Positions 53,355 through 63,301 are shown, counted from the first letter of the stretch. The stretch: 64,000 nt of DNA from Candidatus Sumerlaeaceae bacterium (GCA_026418615.1 JAOAAY010000003.1:1-64000), one strand, 5' to 3'. Notes: a model not told the origin generated them from the sequence alone. Translations and numbers: made by a program.

Positions 53355-54925
53355 CACCTGATATCCGCCGTTGGTGATGACAGCGCATCATTGAAATAGA
53401 CAGCCATCACCGGGCCGCCACCGCGCGGCGCCTCAATGAGGACGACCTTGTCGGCACACGGTGGCGTAAACACGGGCAACATGATAAACGCTGCGTGCCT
53501 GTCATGAGCCTGGCAGACCCGATCCAATGGCGCATTGAACGGCGCGAACGCGTGGCGGGTCCAGACCGCATCCGCCTCGCGAATGGCGGACGGAGGTGTT
53601 CGGCGATAGAAAGCCACCAGATACTCCGCACCGGTGACATTGTAAAACACGATCCGGTGGACAGGGGGCTCGACAGCGTCGGCGATCTCAAGGGCATGTT
53701 TGACGCCATACTGCCAGTTGACAGCAGAGCGTCCGGCATAGGGACCGAAGTACGAGGCCGCGAAGGGGAGAAACGCTGCAAGGCCGGCCAGCACGGCAGC
53801 GCGGACGAGCAGGGAGCGACGCGCGGGCGGAGCCTGTTCCAGCAGCCATGCGGCGCCAATACCGGCAAGGTTCTGGATCGCCGGAACAAACATGATGGCG
53901 CGCAAGGCGTGGGGCACCCCCTCACGCGTGAGGCTTGCAGGGATGGGAGCGAGCAAGAGCCACCATATCCAAATGCGATCGCTTGGTTTGCGCTGCAACC
54001 CCACCGCTGCCAGTCCCGCCAAAAGACAAAAGAGTTCGAACGCGGTCACATGGCCTGTGCCCGCGGAGTGACGCCATTCGGCATCGCCGCGTACCAGCAA
54101 AAAGGTTGGCGAAAAATGATTCAGGTAGTTGAACGCGAATTGGCGCGCGGCAGAGAGGGGCGTTGAGCCATCCTGAAAGATGGAAATCGCCCGGAACCGC
54201 GCCTGTGCAGCGGCAGGGGAGTTCAGCACGAGGTGAATTGTCGGGCTTGCCACCACGAGGAAGACAACGAGCGACACGAGCACGAGGCGCCACTGGCGAA
54301 GGAGCGTCCTCCACTGGGATGCAACCAGACCCAACATGAGAAGAGGGACAAAAAGCCGGGCCACATCGTAAGCGTAGATGGCCAGCGAGAACAGGGCCGC
54401 TGCAGCCGGAAGGCCGGCACGAAGGCCGTTTCGCCACGCCTGCCATGCCAGCATGGCGGAGGACAACAGCAAAGGCAGGAAAATCCCTTGCTGTGCCCAC
54501 CGGCTGAAAAGGATGTGCCACGGGGAGAACGCAAGAAAGCCCGTTGCCAGCAGCGCAGGCCCCCGCCCGCATGCCCGGGCCATGTAAAGATAATTAACGG
54601 CCACGGTGGCGCTTCCAACGGCTGCCGCAGGCAGGCGGGCGCTCCATTCGTTCAGGCCCAAAACGGCCACGAAGGGGACTGCCGCGTACTGATAAATGGC
54701 GGAGGTCGTCACCCCGAATACATTGATAAAGAGCGGCAGGAAATTGCCTGCCAAATCGCGACCTGTCAGGGCGAGGCACCACGCATTATAAGCCTTTTCC
54801 GCTTCGTCACGGAACATTCCCGGCGGCAGGCTGCCAAGAAAGATGACCCGCAGCCCCACGGCGGCCCCAAACAAAGCAATCAGGACATAACGGGTCGCGG
54901 CATCCGGTCGCATGCGGTCAGTCAT
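53354..54925 (-). CDS. GT39-like membrane glycosyltransferase (ArnT/PMT type)
   Basis: 523 residues with roughly ten membrane helices. The first periplasmic loop FRDEAEKAYNAWCLAL carries the Asp-Glu motif typical of polyprenyl-phosphate-sugar-using transferases, and a hydrophilic domain closes the C-terminus. It would transfer a sugar to lipid or protein on the outer face of the inner membrane; substrate unknown. Its start lies 8 bases inside the O-antigen ligase gene, and its stop overlaps the glycosylase start, so the three genes form a tight operon. Confidence 0.85.
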   Translation of the reverse strand: MTDRMRPDAATRYVLIALFGAAVGLRVIFLGSLPPGMFRDEAEKAYNAWCLALTGRDLAGNFLPLFINVFGVTTSAIYQYAAVPFVAVLGLNEWSARLPAAAVGSATVAVNYLYMARACGRGPALLATGFLAFSPWHILFSRWAQQGIFLPLLLSSAMLAWQAWRNGLRAGLPAAAALFSLAIYAYDVARLFVPLLMLGLVASQWRTLLRQWRLVLVSLVVFLVVASPTIHLVLNSPAAAQARFRAISIFQDGSTPLSAARQFAFNYLNHFSPTFLLVRGDAEWRHSAGTGHVTAFELFCLLAGLAAVGLQRKPSDRIWIWWLLLAPIPASLTREGVPHALRAIMFVPAIQNLAGIGAAWLLEQAPPARRSLLVRAAVLAGLAAFLPFAASYFGPYAGRSAVNWQYGVKHALEIADAVEPPVHRIVFYNVTGAEYLVAFYRRTPPSAIREADAVWTRHAFAPFNAPLDRVCQAHDRHAAFIMLPVFTPPCADKVVLIEAPRGGGPVMAVYFNDALSSPTADIR

Positions 54926-56915
54926 GATGTCCGCCTGTGGCGCGGATGAGCGCCAGCAAATACTCGCGCATGACCGGCCTGCGCGACGCGACGATCCGCC
55001 AGTGCCGATGCGCGGCTTCGACCGCGTGAGCCCGTGCCTCAGGAGCGGCTGCCGTGTCCAAATAATAAGCGAACCCGAGCCTCTCGTGAACCTCAGGAGC
55101 CTGAAGATTGCGCAGTGTACGGATCAGCCAATGGCGCGCATTCGGATAATCTCCTGACATGAGCAGCAGGGCGCCATAACGGCTGGACGCATTCGTGTAG
55201 TCTGGATCCCACGCCAGGGACCGCCTCATCAGGTCTCGTGCCTCGACCATCGCTGGTTCGCGACACAGACTGGCTACCTTGTCGAGCAAATTTCGGGCCT
55301 CGGTCGCGCGACCGAGTGCCATCAGATTCGCCGCCTCCTGAAAAAGTCCCTCAGCCGCGACCCAGATGGAAACAACCCCGCCGCCCGCGATGGTGATACC
55401 GCTCTCTGCCGTCGCGCGCGCACGCTTGAAGACATATTCGGCAGCCACCCGTCGCGCGTGGAAGGTCCCGGAAATGAGAAACGGCGCGATCACCATGGCG
55501 CCAACCAGCCCGCGTAACCGCCAACCGTTAATGGCGCAGGAATGGCTGCCGCACGACAAAGCCGGTATGGTTGCGAGAGCGAGAATCAACATGGCCATAT
55601 GCGCGGGAAGCCGCATCGGGAATGTCATCATGGCGTCAAGCAGCAGTGCCGTCATGGCGCCGCCGGCCGCCACCGCCAGTGCCGCCGTGCGGGGGGAACA
55701 TCGGCAAAGCGTCTGGCGGAGTTCATAAAAGAACAGAACAATGACCAGGCCAAGCAGCAGCAGACCCGGTAGACCCGTCTCGCACCAAATGTGAAGATAT
55801 TCGTTGTGCGCGTCATTTGTAAAGGCCCCTGCATAGGCACTAAGCCGCGGATTGTCAGCCACCTCGGGCACAATCTGCTGCACATAGGCATGAGTGAAGT
55901 TGCCCGCTCCGACTCCCAGCAGCATGTGATTCCGGATCATGTGCCATGTGGTGAGGTAGATGGCGAGGCGGGTCGGGCCGCCCTCCTTCCAACGCTCCGA
56001 GGCAAACGCCTCGGCCCACAAGCCATGGGGATGCGGGTTGAGCGGGTGCGCTGGCAGGTAGAAAGCCGCCACGGCAATACCGGCAATGACGAGCAGAGTC
56101 AGCCGCCGCCAATGCAGGGTGCGCCGCAGGGGACTACGCGTTGCAACCGCCCCCCAAATCATCAGGGAGATCAATGTGCTCCCCGTGCTGCCAACAGACC
56201 ATGTCACAATGAGCGCCGCGAACATGGCGAGCAGACCAATTAAACCCACGACGGAGAGCCGACGCCGCAGCAAAAACCAAACAACTGCGGCCGGTAAACA
56301 ATAGCCAATGTAACCCGCAATGTGTCCACTGTTTCCCAATCCCGCTGATAAGTAGCCGCGCCAGTCGGGCAAACGCGCCACAATGACCCCTGAAAGGGTC
56401 CCGCGTCCGGCATCCTCGATCACCGTCCAGAGCGCCGTGACCGCCGCGGCGATAACGGCTGCCCCCCACAGTGCCGTCATGGCTCTGACGCTGCGCGCCG
56501 TCACGCGGATGAGATGAAACAGGGCGAGGAAGCCCAACCACCAAGCAAGGCTGGACCGGGCAAGTCCCTGAGCCGGTGCCCAAGTCACAGCCACCGCATG
56601 CCAGACAACGAGAGCCGTAAAAGCGAGTCCCGAGAGACTGCAGCGATTGAGCCACCTTGCAGCCGGCGATTGAAATGCCATAAAAAGTTTGGAAATCCCT
56701 GCGGCCAGTCCCAGTGCAACCAGCAAGAAGAATTTTGGTGTAATGAACGAATCCTCCAGCACGCCCGTCCGATAGAGCGGAAGCACCAGAAAAAGCATGG
56801 TCAAAAGGGCCAGCGCCAAGTCAGCCCGCAGTTCGCGTGTCAGCGGCTGCCTCTTGCCATGAGCGGTTGGGAACTCTGCCTTGGATCCGTCCGCACGAAG
56901 TGCTGCATCGTCCAT
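54918..56915 (-). CDS. O-antigen ligase/polymerase-family membrane protein with TPR-like C-terminus
   Basis: 665 residues: about twelve hydrophobic segments to residue 490, then a soluble domain. Wzy/WaaL features include GNSGHIAGYIGYCLPA and the large periplasmic loop with LLGVGAGNFTHAYVQQIVPE and NDAHNEYLHIWCETGLPGLLLLG, where His and Arg residues usually matter. The C-terminal 170 residues (GRATEARNLLDKVASLCRE, DYPNARHWLIRTLRN) look like TPR helices. It would ligate or polymerise a lipid-linked glycan at the inner membrane. First gene of the ligase - GT39 - glycosylase operon. Confidence 0.88.
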   Translation of the reverse strand: MDDAALRADGSKAEFPTAHGKRQPLTRELRADLALALLTMLFLVLPLYRTGVLEDSFITPKFFLLVALGLAAGISKLFMAFQSPAARWLNRCSLSGLAFTALVVWHAVAVTWAPAQGLARSSLAWWLGFLALFHLIRVTARSVRAMTALWGAAVIAAAVTALWTVIEDAGRGTLSGVIVARLPDWRGYLSAGLGNSGHIAGYIGYCLPAAVVWFLLRRRLSVVGLIGLLAMFAALIVTWSVGSTGSTLISLMIWGAVATRSPLRRTLHWRRLTLLVIAGIAVAAFYLPAHPLNPHPHGLWAEAFASERWKEGGPTRLAIYLTTWHMIRNHMLLGVGAGNFTHAYVQQIVPEVADNPRLSAYAGAFTNDAHNEYLHIWCETGLPGLLLLGLVIVLFFYELRQTLCRCSPRTAALAVAAGGAMTALLLDAMMTFPMRLPAHMAMLILALATIPALSCGSHSCAINGWRLRGLVGAMVIAPFLISGTFHARRVAAEYVFKRARATAESGITIAGGGVVSIWVAAEGLFQEAANLMALGRATEARNLLDKVASLCREPAMVEARDLMRRSLAWDPDYTNASSRYGALLLMSGDYPNARHWLIRTLRNLQAPEVHERLGFAYYLDTAAAPEARAHAVEAAHRHWRIVASRRPVMREYLLALIRATGGHHD

Positions 56916-57072
56916 GGGTCATTGATCTGCTGTCGCAAGCACCGGCTTGCCACTGGAAAAGGGCGCGGGGGTATCCAGTGCCGCGTCGGCGTGTCGTGAA
57001 TAAAGGCGTGGTCAGAAACTACCGTTTGACGGCCGCCTTCTGGATGGTGCCAGTGGTGGCGTGTTGCCCGGC

Positions 57073-57149
57073 CGGGGTGTAGCGCAGGTGGCTAGCGCGC
57101 AGCGTTCGGGACGCTGAGGCCGCAGGTTCAAGTCCTGCCACCCCGACCA
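57073..57149 (+). tRNA. tRNA-Pro (CGG anticodon)
   Basis: A 77-nt cloverleaf: acceptor CGGGGTG/CACCCCG, anticodon stem CAGCG/CGCTG with loop TTCGGGA (anticodon CGG), T arm GCAGGTTCAAGTCCTGC, then ACCA. It reads CCG proline codons. Confidence 0.96.
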
Positions 57150-57157
57150 TTCCGGCC

Positions 57158-60100
57158 TCATGCGGTCAGTTGTTCGTCCGGATGCAGGGCGTAAACGAGT
57201 TCTGTTACCGGAGTGCCGCGTGAGGTGAGGAATCTCAGGCTCATCCTCCATTCCCAGCCGCGCTGTGCGAACTTCATGACAAGCCTGTTCCAGCCGCGTG
57301 TCAGTTTGACGCCCTGAATACGATCCTGATCGGCCTGAAACGAGCGGTGCGCATCCACGGCGTGGATGAGTTCTCCGTTGAGCCAGACCCTGCACCCATC
57401 CTCGCAACCCAGCGCGAGATCCACCATGTCCGGCGTGTCCAGGATAATGTCCCGAGCCGTGGGGGAGAAAACCCAGACGGCCGCATAGACCGCTACACCG
57501 TTGAGCACATGCCCGTCGAATGCCGCCCGCAGATTCACATCGGGATCGGGACTATCGTAAACAAACCATTGTCGTCCGGCCGTGGTCAAACCGGGGCGCG
57601 CCACCAAGCCCGCCTCGTCATCTACAAAATCATGCGACAGCAAAGCGCCCGGCTCGACACCGCCGAATACGCCAAGCATCAGCATCCGGCGCAAATACCC
57701 ATTTTCGTCCACATAGGGCGACATGCGCATCAAAAGCGGCGAGGCTTCGTCGCAGAAACGGACTCCGAGGTTGGCCAGCAGCATGGTCCAAATGCGGCGG
57801 GCTTTGCGCTGGAATATGCTCGCTTCAGGCAGACGCATCTGACACAGCAGAAGACGCCCCTGCCCAACAGCGACCTGTGCCAACGCGGCGGTCTCTCCCT
57901 TAAACTCCTGCAACCGGCGCCACATCAGTGCATATTTGTGCTGCTCGGCCGCCTCCGCATAGCCGGCCCAGCGCGTCGCCGTCGTGATCACGAGCGGATG
58001 AAGACCGTCGCACAGCGCAAAGGTTAGATCCGCAATAATCTCGGACTGTCCTCGTCGCACCCAGACGAAGTCGTCATGGGAAAGGCCGTCGAGCACAATG
58101 GAGGCTTCTTCACCAGGAGCCTTGATAAGATTCTCCACCGGTTCGCTGACCAATTCCAACGGCAGCCCAGCCAAGGCCCTCGCTGCAGGCAGGGAGTCGG
58201 CCGTGACTCCGCACAGGAAAATCGTTGTCCCCCTCTCGAGTCGCTGGCGCATCGCCGCGACGGCTTCCGGCGGTGCAGTGACAAGGGACGACGCATCAAC
58301 CACTTCGATCACATGGGCGTCCGCATCCGCAAAAACGGTGTCCGATCCGATTGTTCGCGTCAATGCGCCCCAAGGCCCGGCAAGAGTATCATCCAGGGCT
58401 AAACGGCCCGGATCGCCCGGCGGGAGCAGCGGGCCAGTGTCAGCCTTGGGCGCTTCCACGATCCGCCCCAAGAGATCAACAGCGGCAGGATGCGAACGAG
58501 CGGCCGAGACGACATTAAAACCATTGAGCATGACGCCGCCATTCTTGAGCGGCAGGTAGAGCAGCGGTGTGAAGTCGAGGCCGGCGCTCCCATCGGCCAC
58601 CTCGGCTAGTGGGCGAAACGCGCCCTGAACGGGTTTGGGAAACGCCCGGTGCGCGACGCAACCGTTTGCGTACGGCAGATCCGCGTTTTGCGACCAGCGT
58701 GCCAGCGCATGCTCCCACGGACCGTCACTCCAAAACGGCGGATTCGACCGCACCCAAGCCTTCGCAAATTCGCGCTCAACGGGATTCAGCGGGCTGGTTA
58801 GATCCGGCGCAAGGGCACCCTCGAAAACAATGAGCGATCCGCCATCCTCGAAAAACCCCCCTGCGTCGAGGGACTCCACCAGTTCGCGCAGCGTGACATC
58901 CCGCAGGCTGTCTTTGCCGATCACCAGCCGGTCCGGAAGCGGCAGACCGATGGTCAGGGGCCAACTGAAATGTTCGATGCTGTAACCCATGCGGCGGAGA
59001 GTGCGGGCCGTTTGGCCCGAGTCATCAATGAGGCAGACAGTCTTCCCCAGCCGGTTGCGAATCTCCGGACCAGCAATACCTTTCACCGTGTCCACGGCCA
59101 CGACCTCTCCGCCGGTCATGGTGGTCAAGGTCAGCGAAAACGCTGTTAGCGAGGGAACCTCCGGCACGGCTACGGGAAGGTCGACGGTAACTGAATGTCC
59201 CGCCGGTAGCCGAACCTGTGTCTCTGCAACCATGTCCAGAGGATTACTGGTCAGGCGTAAAGTAATCTCTGCATCAGCGCGGCTGTCGTTGTGCACATCG
59301 GCGCGCACCGATGGCGTTGAGCAGGAGAACCAACCGGGGGAGCGGTCGCGCATAAACGCGGCGACCGGCGCATAAAGCCGCCGCATGGGCTCGTAGGCGG
59401 CGTTGGGTCGGGTGGGAGGACTGTCCGGCTCCAACCGGTGGCCGGGACTGATTTCATAATTCAGCGATAGCGAGTGCGCGCCGATCTGCTGAGTTTTGAT
59501 TCCCGGTGCGGTAGGGTGAGGGGTCAAGGTTACAGTTTGACTTGGAAAAGCCGGCCACAGGGTGTACCAGACAAAATTCCACGGGGTCAGGCTCGAGGCG
59601 CCTAGGGCGCGCAGCCCGGAAATCATATCGCGGTTTTCCTCCGCGCAAGCCAGCAGCCGCCCATCGAAGGAGGCGAAACAGTCCTCGCCGCCCCACTTGG
59701 CAGGCTCCTCGGGACCGCTATAATAAAGGGAACCAAACTCGTTAACCATCAATGGCTTGTCGCCATTCCAGCAAGCCTGCCATTCGGCGCAAGTGCCGTA
59801 GTGCCCGCCGAAGATGCGCGCTCCGCCGCCAAGATCGCTTTTGTTTTCGTCGAACGAAACGGGGCGAGTCGGATCTACCTCGAGAATAGCCCTCTCGAGC
59901 GAGAGCAAATGCGGGAAGACGGCAGGTCCGCCCTTCCAGACTACCTCGTTCGAGGCGCTCCAGAGGCAGACGCTGGGGTGGTTGCGGTCGCGCAAAGCCA
60001 GCCGGCGGACATGGTCCCGGGCGTGTGCCCAAAATTCTTCCGACTCCAGGGCCAAATTGCCGCCGCTTCCGTACACGGCGCACTCGTCAATGATGCAAAT

Positions 60101-61204
60101 GCCCATCTCGTCCGCTGCATCGAGGAAGAATGAGGGATGCGGCATGCCGTGCAGCCGTACCATGTTGGCACCCGTTTGCCGTGCAAACGCAAACCATTCG
60201 CGCGCGTAATTCGGGTGCTGCATAGGTGCGCCCATATAGTGCCACGAATCACCGCGGAACCGGATGGGGGTGCCATTGAGCACGAAACGCGCGCCTTCGA
60301 TCCAAAACTCTTTGAATCCGAAACGCACCCGATGGGCATCCAATAATTGTCCGGAATCTGTTTCCAACGCTGTGTCAAGCAAATAGAGCACCGGCGTCTC
60401 CGGCTCCCAGAAGGCCAGAGAACCCCGCGGCACCTCGACTGCGACAGTTGCGGTGCCGCCTGCCGCTATTTCCACTGGTTCGGCCGCAAATTGGAGTTCC
60501 GTGCCATGGACACAATGACGGGTCAGAACGCGACATGGCTGGGGTCCGGCGTTCTCGAGGGTTGTCTGTACACGCAGGCGATCCTCGCGGACGCTGGGCA
60601 TGACGAACACATCGGCGATGCGCACCGCAGGAACAAGGGTTAGGCTGCAATCCTGCCAGATGCCCAGCAGGTTCCAGCCAATCCACGAGCCGCCGGGCCG
60701 CAACAGATAGGTGTCCTCCAGACGCGGGCGCTCGCGAACAAGCAATTCGACGGTATTGCTTTTGCCCCAACGCACGGATTCGGTGATGTCGGCTTCGTGG
60801 GGCAGAAACCCGTCTTCGATCTGCATGACGGGTTGCTGGTTTACAAACACGGTGGCTGTTGCCATGACTGCCTCGCATCGCAGGCGAAGGCGCGCGGAAT
60901 TTCCGGCAAGGTCCGCAGGGTTTTTCGGCAGATCAAATCGGCGTCTGAATGCTCCCGCCCGGGCTTCGTTCCATTGCTCCGGCCATTGGAAGTTTCTGTA
61001 AGCGCCCCATGAGCCTGCCCATGCGTCCGGGAGGCGGTTCCAGAATGACGGCACCAAAATCCGCTCTGTCAGTTGCTCGGGCCATGCAGCGTCGGTTGCT
61101 TTGCCATATAATGGTTGGAATTCCCACCAGCCGTTTAGTAAAGCGGTGCGCGAGCGGTGCCCTTCAACGGCATGCCACTGCAGGCCCTTCGGCTTATGCT
61201 TCAT
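57158..61204 (-). CDS. Very large GH2-family glycoside hydrolase
   Basis: 1348 residues from MKHKPKGLQWHAVEGHRSRTALLNGWWEFQP, a standard GH2 opening without signal peptide. The jelly-roll (to about 220), Ig-like linker and TIM barrel follow. The acid/base is the Glu in LWSASNEVVW (about 419) and the nucleophile the Glu in PLMVNEFGSLYY (about 488). GH2 covers beta-galactosidase, mannosidase and glucuronidase; specificity is not deducible. After the barrel some 750 residues contain extra domains, including a GCEDGCRVWLNGELIHA beta-sandwich near the end. The ATG is 12 codons inside the track ORF. Likely cytoplasmic, or exported by an unseen route. Confidence 0.92.
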   Translation of the reverse strand: MKHKPKGLQWHAVEGHRSRTALLNGWWEFQPLYGKATDAAWPEQLTERILVPSFWNRLPDAWAGSWGAYRNFQWPEQWNEARAGAFRRRFDLPKNPADLAGNSARLRLRCEAVMATATVFVNQQPVMQIEDGFLPHEADITESVRWGKSNTVELLVRERPRLEDTYLLRPGGSWIGWNLLGIWQDCSLTLVPAVRIADVFVMPSVREDRLRVQTTLENAGPQPCRVLTRHCVHGTELQFAAEPVEIAAGGTATVAVEVPRGSLAFWEPETPVLYLLDTALETDSGQLLDAHRVRFGFKEFWIEGARFVLNGTPIRFRGDSWHYMGAPMQHPNYAREWFAFARQTGANMVRLHGMPHPSFFLDAADEMGICIIDECAVYGSGGNLALESEEFWAHARDHVRRLALRDRNHPSVCLWSASNEVVWKGGPAVFPHLLSLERAILEVDPTRPVSFDENKSDLGGGARIFGGHYGTCAEWQACWNGDKPLMVNEFGSLYYSGPEEPAKWGGEDCFASFDGRLLACAEENRDMISGLRALGASSLTPWNFVWYTLWPAFPSQTVTLTPHPTAPGIKTQQIGAHSLSLNYEISPGHRLEPDSPPTRPNAAYEPMRRLYAPVAAFMRDRSPGWFSCSTPSVRADVHNDSRADAEITLRLTSNPLDMVAETQVRLPAGHSVTVDLPVAVPEVPSLTAFSLTLTTMTGGEVVAVDTVKGIAGPEIRNRLGKTVCLIDDSGQTARTLRRMGYSIEHFSWPLTIGLPLPDRLVIGKDSLRDVTLRELVESLDAGGFFEDGGSLIVFEGALAPDLTSPLNPVEREFAKAWVRSNPPFWSDGPWEHALARWSQNADLPYANGCVAHRAFPKPVQGAFRPLAEVADGSAGLDFTPLLYLPLKNGGVMLNGFNVVSAARSHPAAVDLLGRIVEAPKADTGPLLPPGDPGRLALDDTLAGPWGALTRTIGSDTVFADADAHVIEVVDASSLVTAPPEAVAAMRQRLERGTTIFLCGVTADSLPAARALAGLPLELVSEPVENLIKAPGEEASIVLDGLSHDDFVWVRRGQSEIIADLTFALCDGLHPLVITTATRWAGYAEAAEQHKYALMWRRLQEFKGETAALAQVAVGQGRLLLCQMRLPEASIFQRKARRIWTMLLANLGVRFCDEASPLLMRMSPYVDENGYLRRMLMLGVFGGVEPGALLSHDFVDDEAGLVARPGLTTAGRQWFVYDSPDPDVNLRAAFDGHVLNGVAVYAAVWVFSPTARDIILDTPDMVDLALGCEDGCRVWLNGELIHAVDAHRSFQADQDRIQGVKLTRGWNRLVMKFAQRGWEWRMSLRFLTSRGTPVTELVYALHPDEQLTA

Positions 61205-61241
61205 GTCGGATCCGGTCCTGTTATCCTGGAAAAATGTCACC

Positions 61242-61255
61242 CGGGCGGCCGCCCG
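61242..61255. repeat. 14-bp perfect palindrome upstream of the GH2 gene
   Basis: CGGGCGGCCGCCCG lies 38 to 51 bases before the GH2 ATG. It could be an operator or a hairpin in the leader, or chance in GC-rich DNA. Confidence 0.25.
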
Positions 61256-61339
61256 AGAGAAGCACTAATACCGCTACGCGATGGATTGGCATATTCCAGC
61301 GCAAACAACGCGGGCAGCGGACCCTAGCCTCACAACGCC

Positions 61340-61909
61340 TTACAACAGGATCAGTCGAAAAAGGCGGAATGCAAGCGGACGCCTGTCGTCCGATGTCCCT
61401 AACTCCGTGGCAGCAATGGCGGGCGACGCTTGAAACGAGATGATCCGCAGCGCCGCACGGTCCTCGGGTCCCTCCGGAATTTCAAAATCACGAACCTGCA
61501 CTTCAGGGCGTGTCTCGTAGCCCAGCCGGGCTACGATTTCCTGACCCATTGTCACGGTGATGCCGGGCGGCGGGATCAAGCGCCAGGCAGCGGCGCAATG
61601 TGTTGTTGGTACGCAGACGAGGTCCGTTTGCGCAGCCACGCAACCCGTTGAGGACACACGGCGTGCCAATGTTTTTCCGGTTTGATCCGTCAGAAGCAAC
61701 TCCATGATGGGACCGGAAAAAGGTGCGAGCGGAGCCGCTTCGAGGCGTATTTTCACCGGTCCTGACGGTGTTTCCTTTGGCAAGACGCACCAAAAGATCC
61801 CGCTGCCGCACCATCGCCACCAGAGATCCCCATCGTGTTCAGGCGGGTAAAGATCGCCTCCCAGATGCGACTGCCATTCCGGGCGTCCAAACTCGATGCT
61901 GATGGCCAT
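61340..61909 (-). CDS. Hypothetical protein with beta-rich composition
   Basis: 189 residues, MAISIEFGRPEWQSHLGGDL to FRLILL. No family recognised. Segments such as GPVKIRLEAAPLAPFSGPIM and PGITVTMGQEIVARLGYET suggest a beta-sandwich, with no signal peptide or membrane helix. The ATG at 61909 lies 8 bases after the stop of the upstream lipoprotein gene, so they are cotranscribed, and GH2 follows 135 bases downstream on the same strand. A role linked to the GH2 substrate is possible but unproven. Confidence 0.65.
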   Translation of the reverse strand: MAISIEFGRPEWQSHLGGDLYPPEHDGDLWWRWCGSGIFWCVLPKETPSGPVKIRLEAAPLAPFSGPIMELLLTDQTGKTLARRVSSTGCVAAQTDLVCVPTTHCAAAWRLIPPPGITVTMGQEIVARLGYETRPEVQVRDFEIPEGPEDRAALRIISFQASPAIAATELGTSDDRRPLAFRLFRLILL

Positions 61910-61917
61910 GAGACGGT

Positions 61918-62376
61918 TCAGAACAAGCCAATGATGTCAGCATAGGTGCCGTGCTGATCCGGCTTAAACACGAGGCGGTGGCCGGTCGGCGTGGGAAACT
62001 CCTTGAACATCGCCCGACCCGAGATCCGTCCCTTTGCAGGAACGCTCGAGGGTACATCAATGGTGACGGTTTCCGGATCGTACGGGACGACGCGACGCGT
62101 ACCCGATGGAATCAACGCAAAATCCTTTGGTGAAACCCTCAGGTCGCTCTCGCCGTCGTTAACAATGGTAAACTCGATGGTCGGGCCGCTCGCACGGGCT
62201 ACTAAGCGGTAGGGGACCGGGGGAGGACTGGGCGGCGTCACGCGCGGTTCTTGGGGACTCTGCGAGGCCGTTGATTTGGCGCCCCACAGACCTGATTTCT
62301 CAACGCAACCGCAAAACCCGAGTGTCAGCAACAGCGCACTCGCTGCCAGCGCGACAGATCGTGCGATGGACCCCAT
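61918..62376 (-). CDS. Hypothetical lipoprotein
   Basis: 152 residues with signal MGSIARSVALAASALLLTLGF and lipobox-like LGFCGC. A Pro/Ser-rich linker (TPPSPPPVPYR) precedes a compact beta domain (PTIEFTIVNDGESDLRVSPKDFALIPSG), which looks like an immunoglobulin-type or DUF4352-like fold with LVFKPDQHGTYADI at the end. Expected to be anchored to the inner or outer membrane. Function unknown. It is divergent from the nucleoside-phosphorylase-like gene across 46 bases. Confidence 0.75.
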   Translation of the reverse strand: MGSIARSVALAASALLLTLGFCGCVEKSGLWGAKSTASQSPQEPRVTPPSPPPVPYRLVARASGPTIEFTIVNDGESDLRVSPKDFALIPSGTRRVVPYDPETVTIDVPSSVPAKGRISGRAMFKEFPTPTGHRLVFKPDQHGTYADIIGLF

Positions 62377-62422
62377 TTCCGCTTGTCACCGTCCTCAATC
62401 AAGATTGCCAACGGGGGCTGTC

Positions 62423-63301
62423 ATGACCCTTTACAGCACCAAGAAACCCCTCACTACTCAACCGGGTCAAGTGCAGACAGGAAATAATCATAACGCGCTG
62501 TCGCCCGCGCCGTCCGGCGGTTTGGTGATTCTGTGCTCAGGCGAGGATGAAGGGCGGGCCGTGGCAAGATGCCTCGACCGGTCACGGCGCCGGTGCTTCG
62601 GTCTCTTTCTGGGTTGGGAGGGTTCGGTTGGCGGACGCCTGTGCGCGGTGGCTGTCACGGGTGATGGCGAGAACCCTTTGTATGTGGCGTTGCGCCAAAT
62701 GGCCCATATTTTCCAGCCGCAAATAGCCGTTGCCCTCGAACCAGTGTCAGCCGTTGCCGAGGGACTCCACGGGGGCGATTTTGTGCTGATTCGCGAGGCC
62801 GCGAGGTGCCTCGTCCCGGCAGGTCTGGCCCGCAACATTTGCGATGATCGTTACCTGTTTCCTAGCGAGGCGATCCGGCGCGAAATACTCGAGGCGCCTG
62901 CTGTGGCATCCGACGCCGAGGGTCTGGCGATAGTCGCCGAAGCCCTTGCGCACAACATGCCCGCCGAGTCTGTTCAACCCGAGGTTCCTGTGGTGCGGGC
63001 GGGTTGCAGCGGTTTTTGGCCGCAGCACCAAAGCGTGCGAAACTGGGTGCGGTCCAGATTCGTTGTGGAAGTCGTTGCCGCTGGCGTCAACGGTTTTCTG
63101 TCGGCTGCACACGACTTGCGTTTGCCGGCTCTCGCAACGGGGGTTGTGGCCGACGGTTGTTCCGATGATGACAGACTTGAGTTCCGGCGTCACAGGCGGC
63201 GCTACCTGCGTGCCGCGGCAGTGCTGAGCCTACGCGGGGCGATGGCTTGGCTCAGTCGGACACCTCAAACGGTTTCGCGGGGACCGCGCCCGTCTGCATG
63301 A
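62423..63301 (+). CDS. Nucleoside phosphorylase-like protein
   Basis: 292 residues. The segment GGRLCAVAVTGDGENPLYVALRQMAHIFQPQIAVALEPVSAVAEGLHGGDFVLI follows the phosphorylase/MTAN pattern of strand, tGxG, long helix, hydrophobic strand and GDxV. Later VVEVVAAGVNGFLSAAHDLRLPALATGVVADGCSDD fits the ribose-binding and Asp region of that superfamily, though the canonical ME dipeptide is VE. It may split a nucleoside-like compound; activity uncertain because several residues differ. The chosen ATG follows an in-frame extension into the divergent lipoprotein gene. The 3' end overlaps the convergent TolC gene by 50 bases. Confidence 0.6.
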   Translation: MTLYSTKKPLTTQPGQVQTGNNHNALSPAPSGGLVILCSGEDEGRAVARCLDRSRRRCFGLFLGWEGSVGGRLCAVAVTGDGENPLYVALRQMAHIFQPQIAVALEPVSAVAEGLHGGDFVLIREAARCLVPAGLARNICDDRYLFPSEAIRREILEAPAVASDAEGLAIVAEALAHNMPAESVQPEVPVVRAGCSGFWPQHQSVRNWVRSRFVVEVVAAGVNGFLSAAHDLRLPALATGVVADGCSDDDRLEFRRHRRRYLRAAAVLSLRGAMAWLSRTPQTVSRGPRPSA

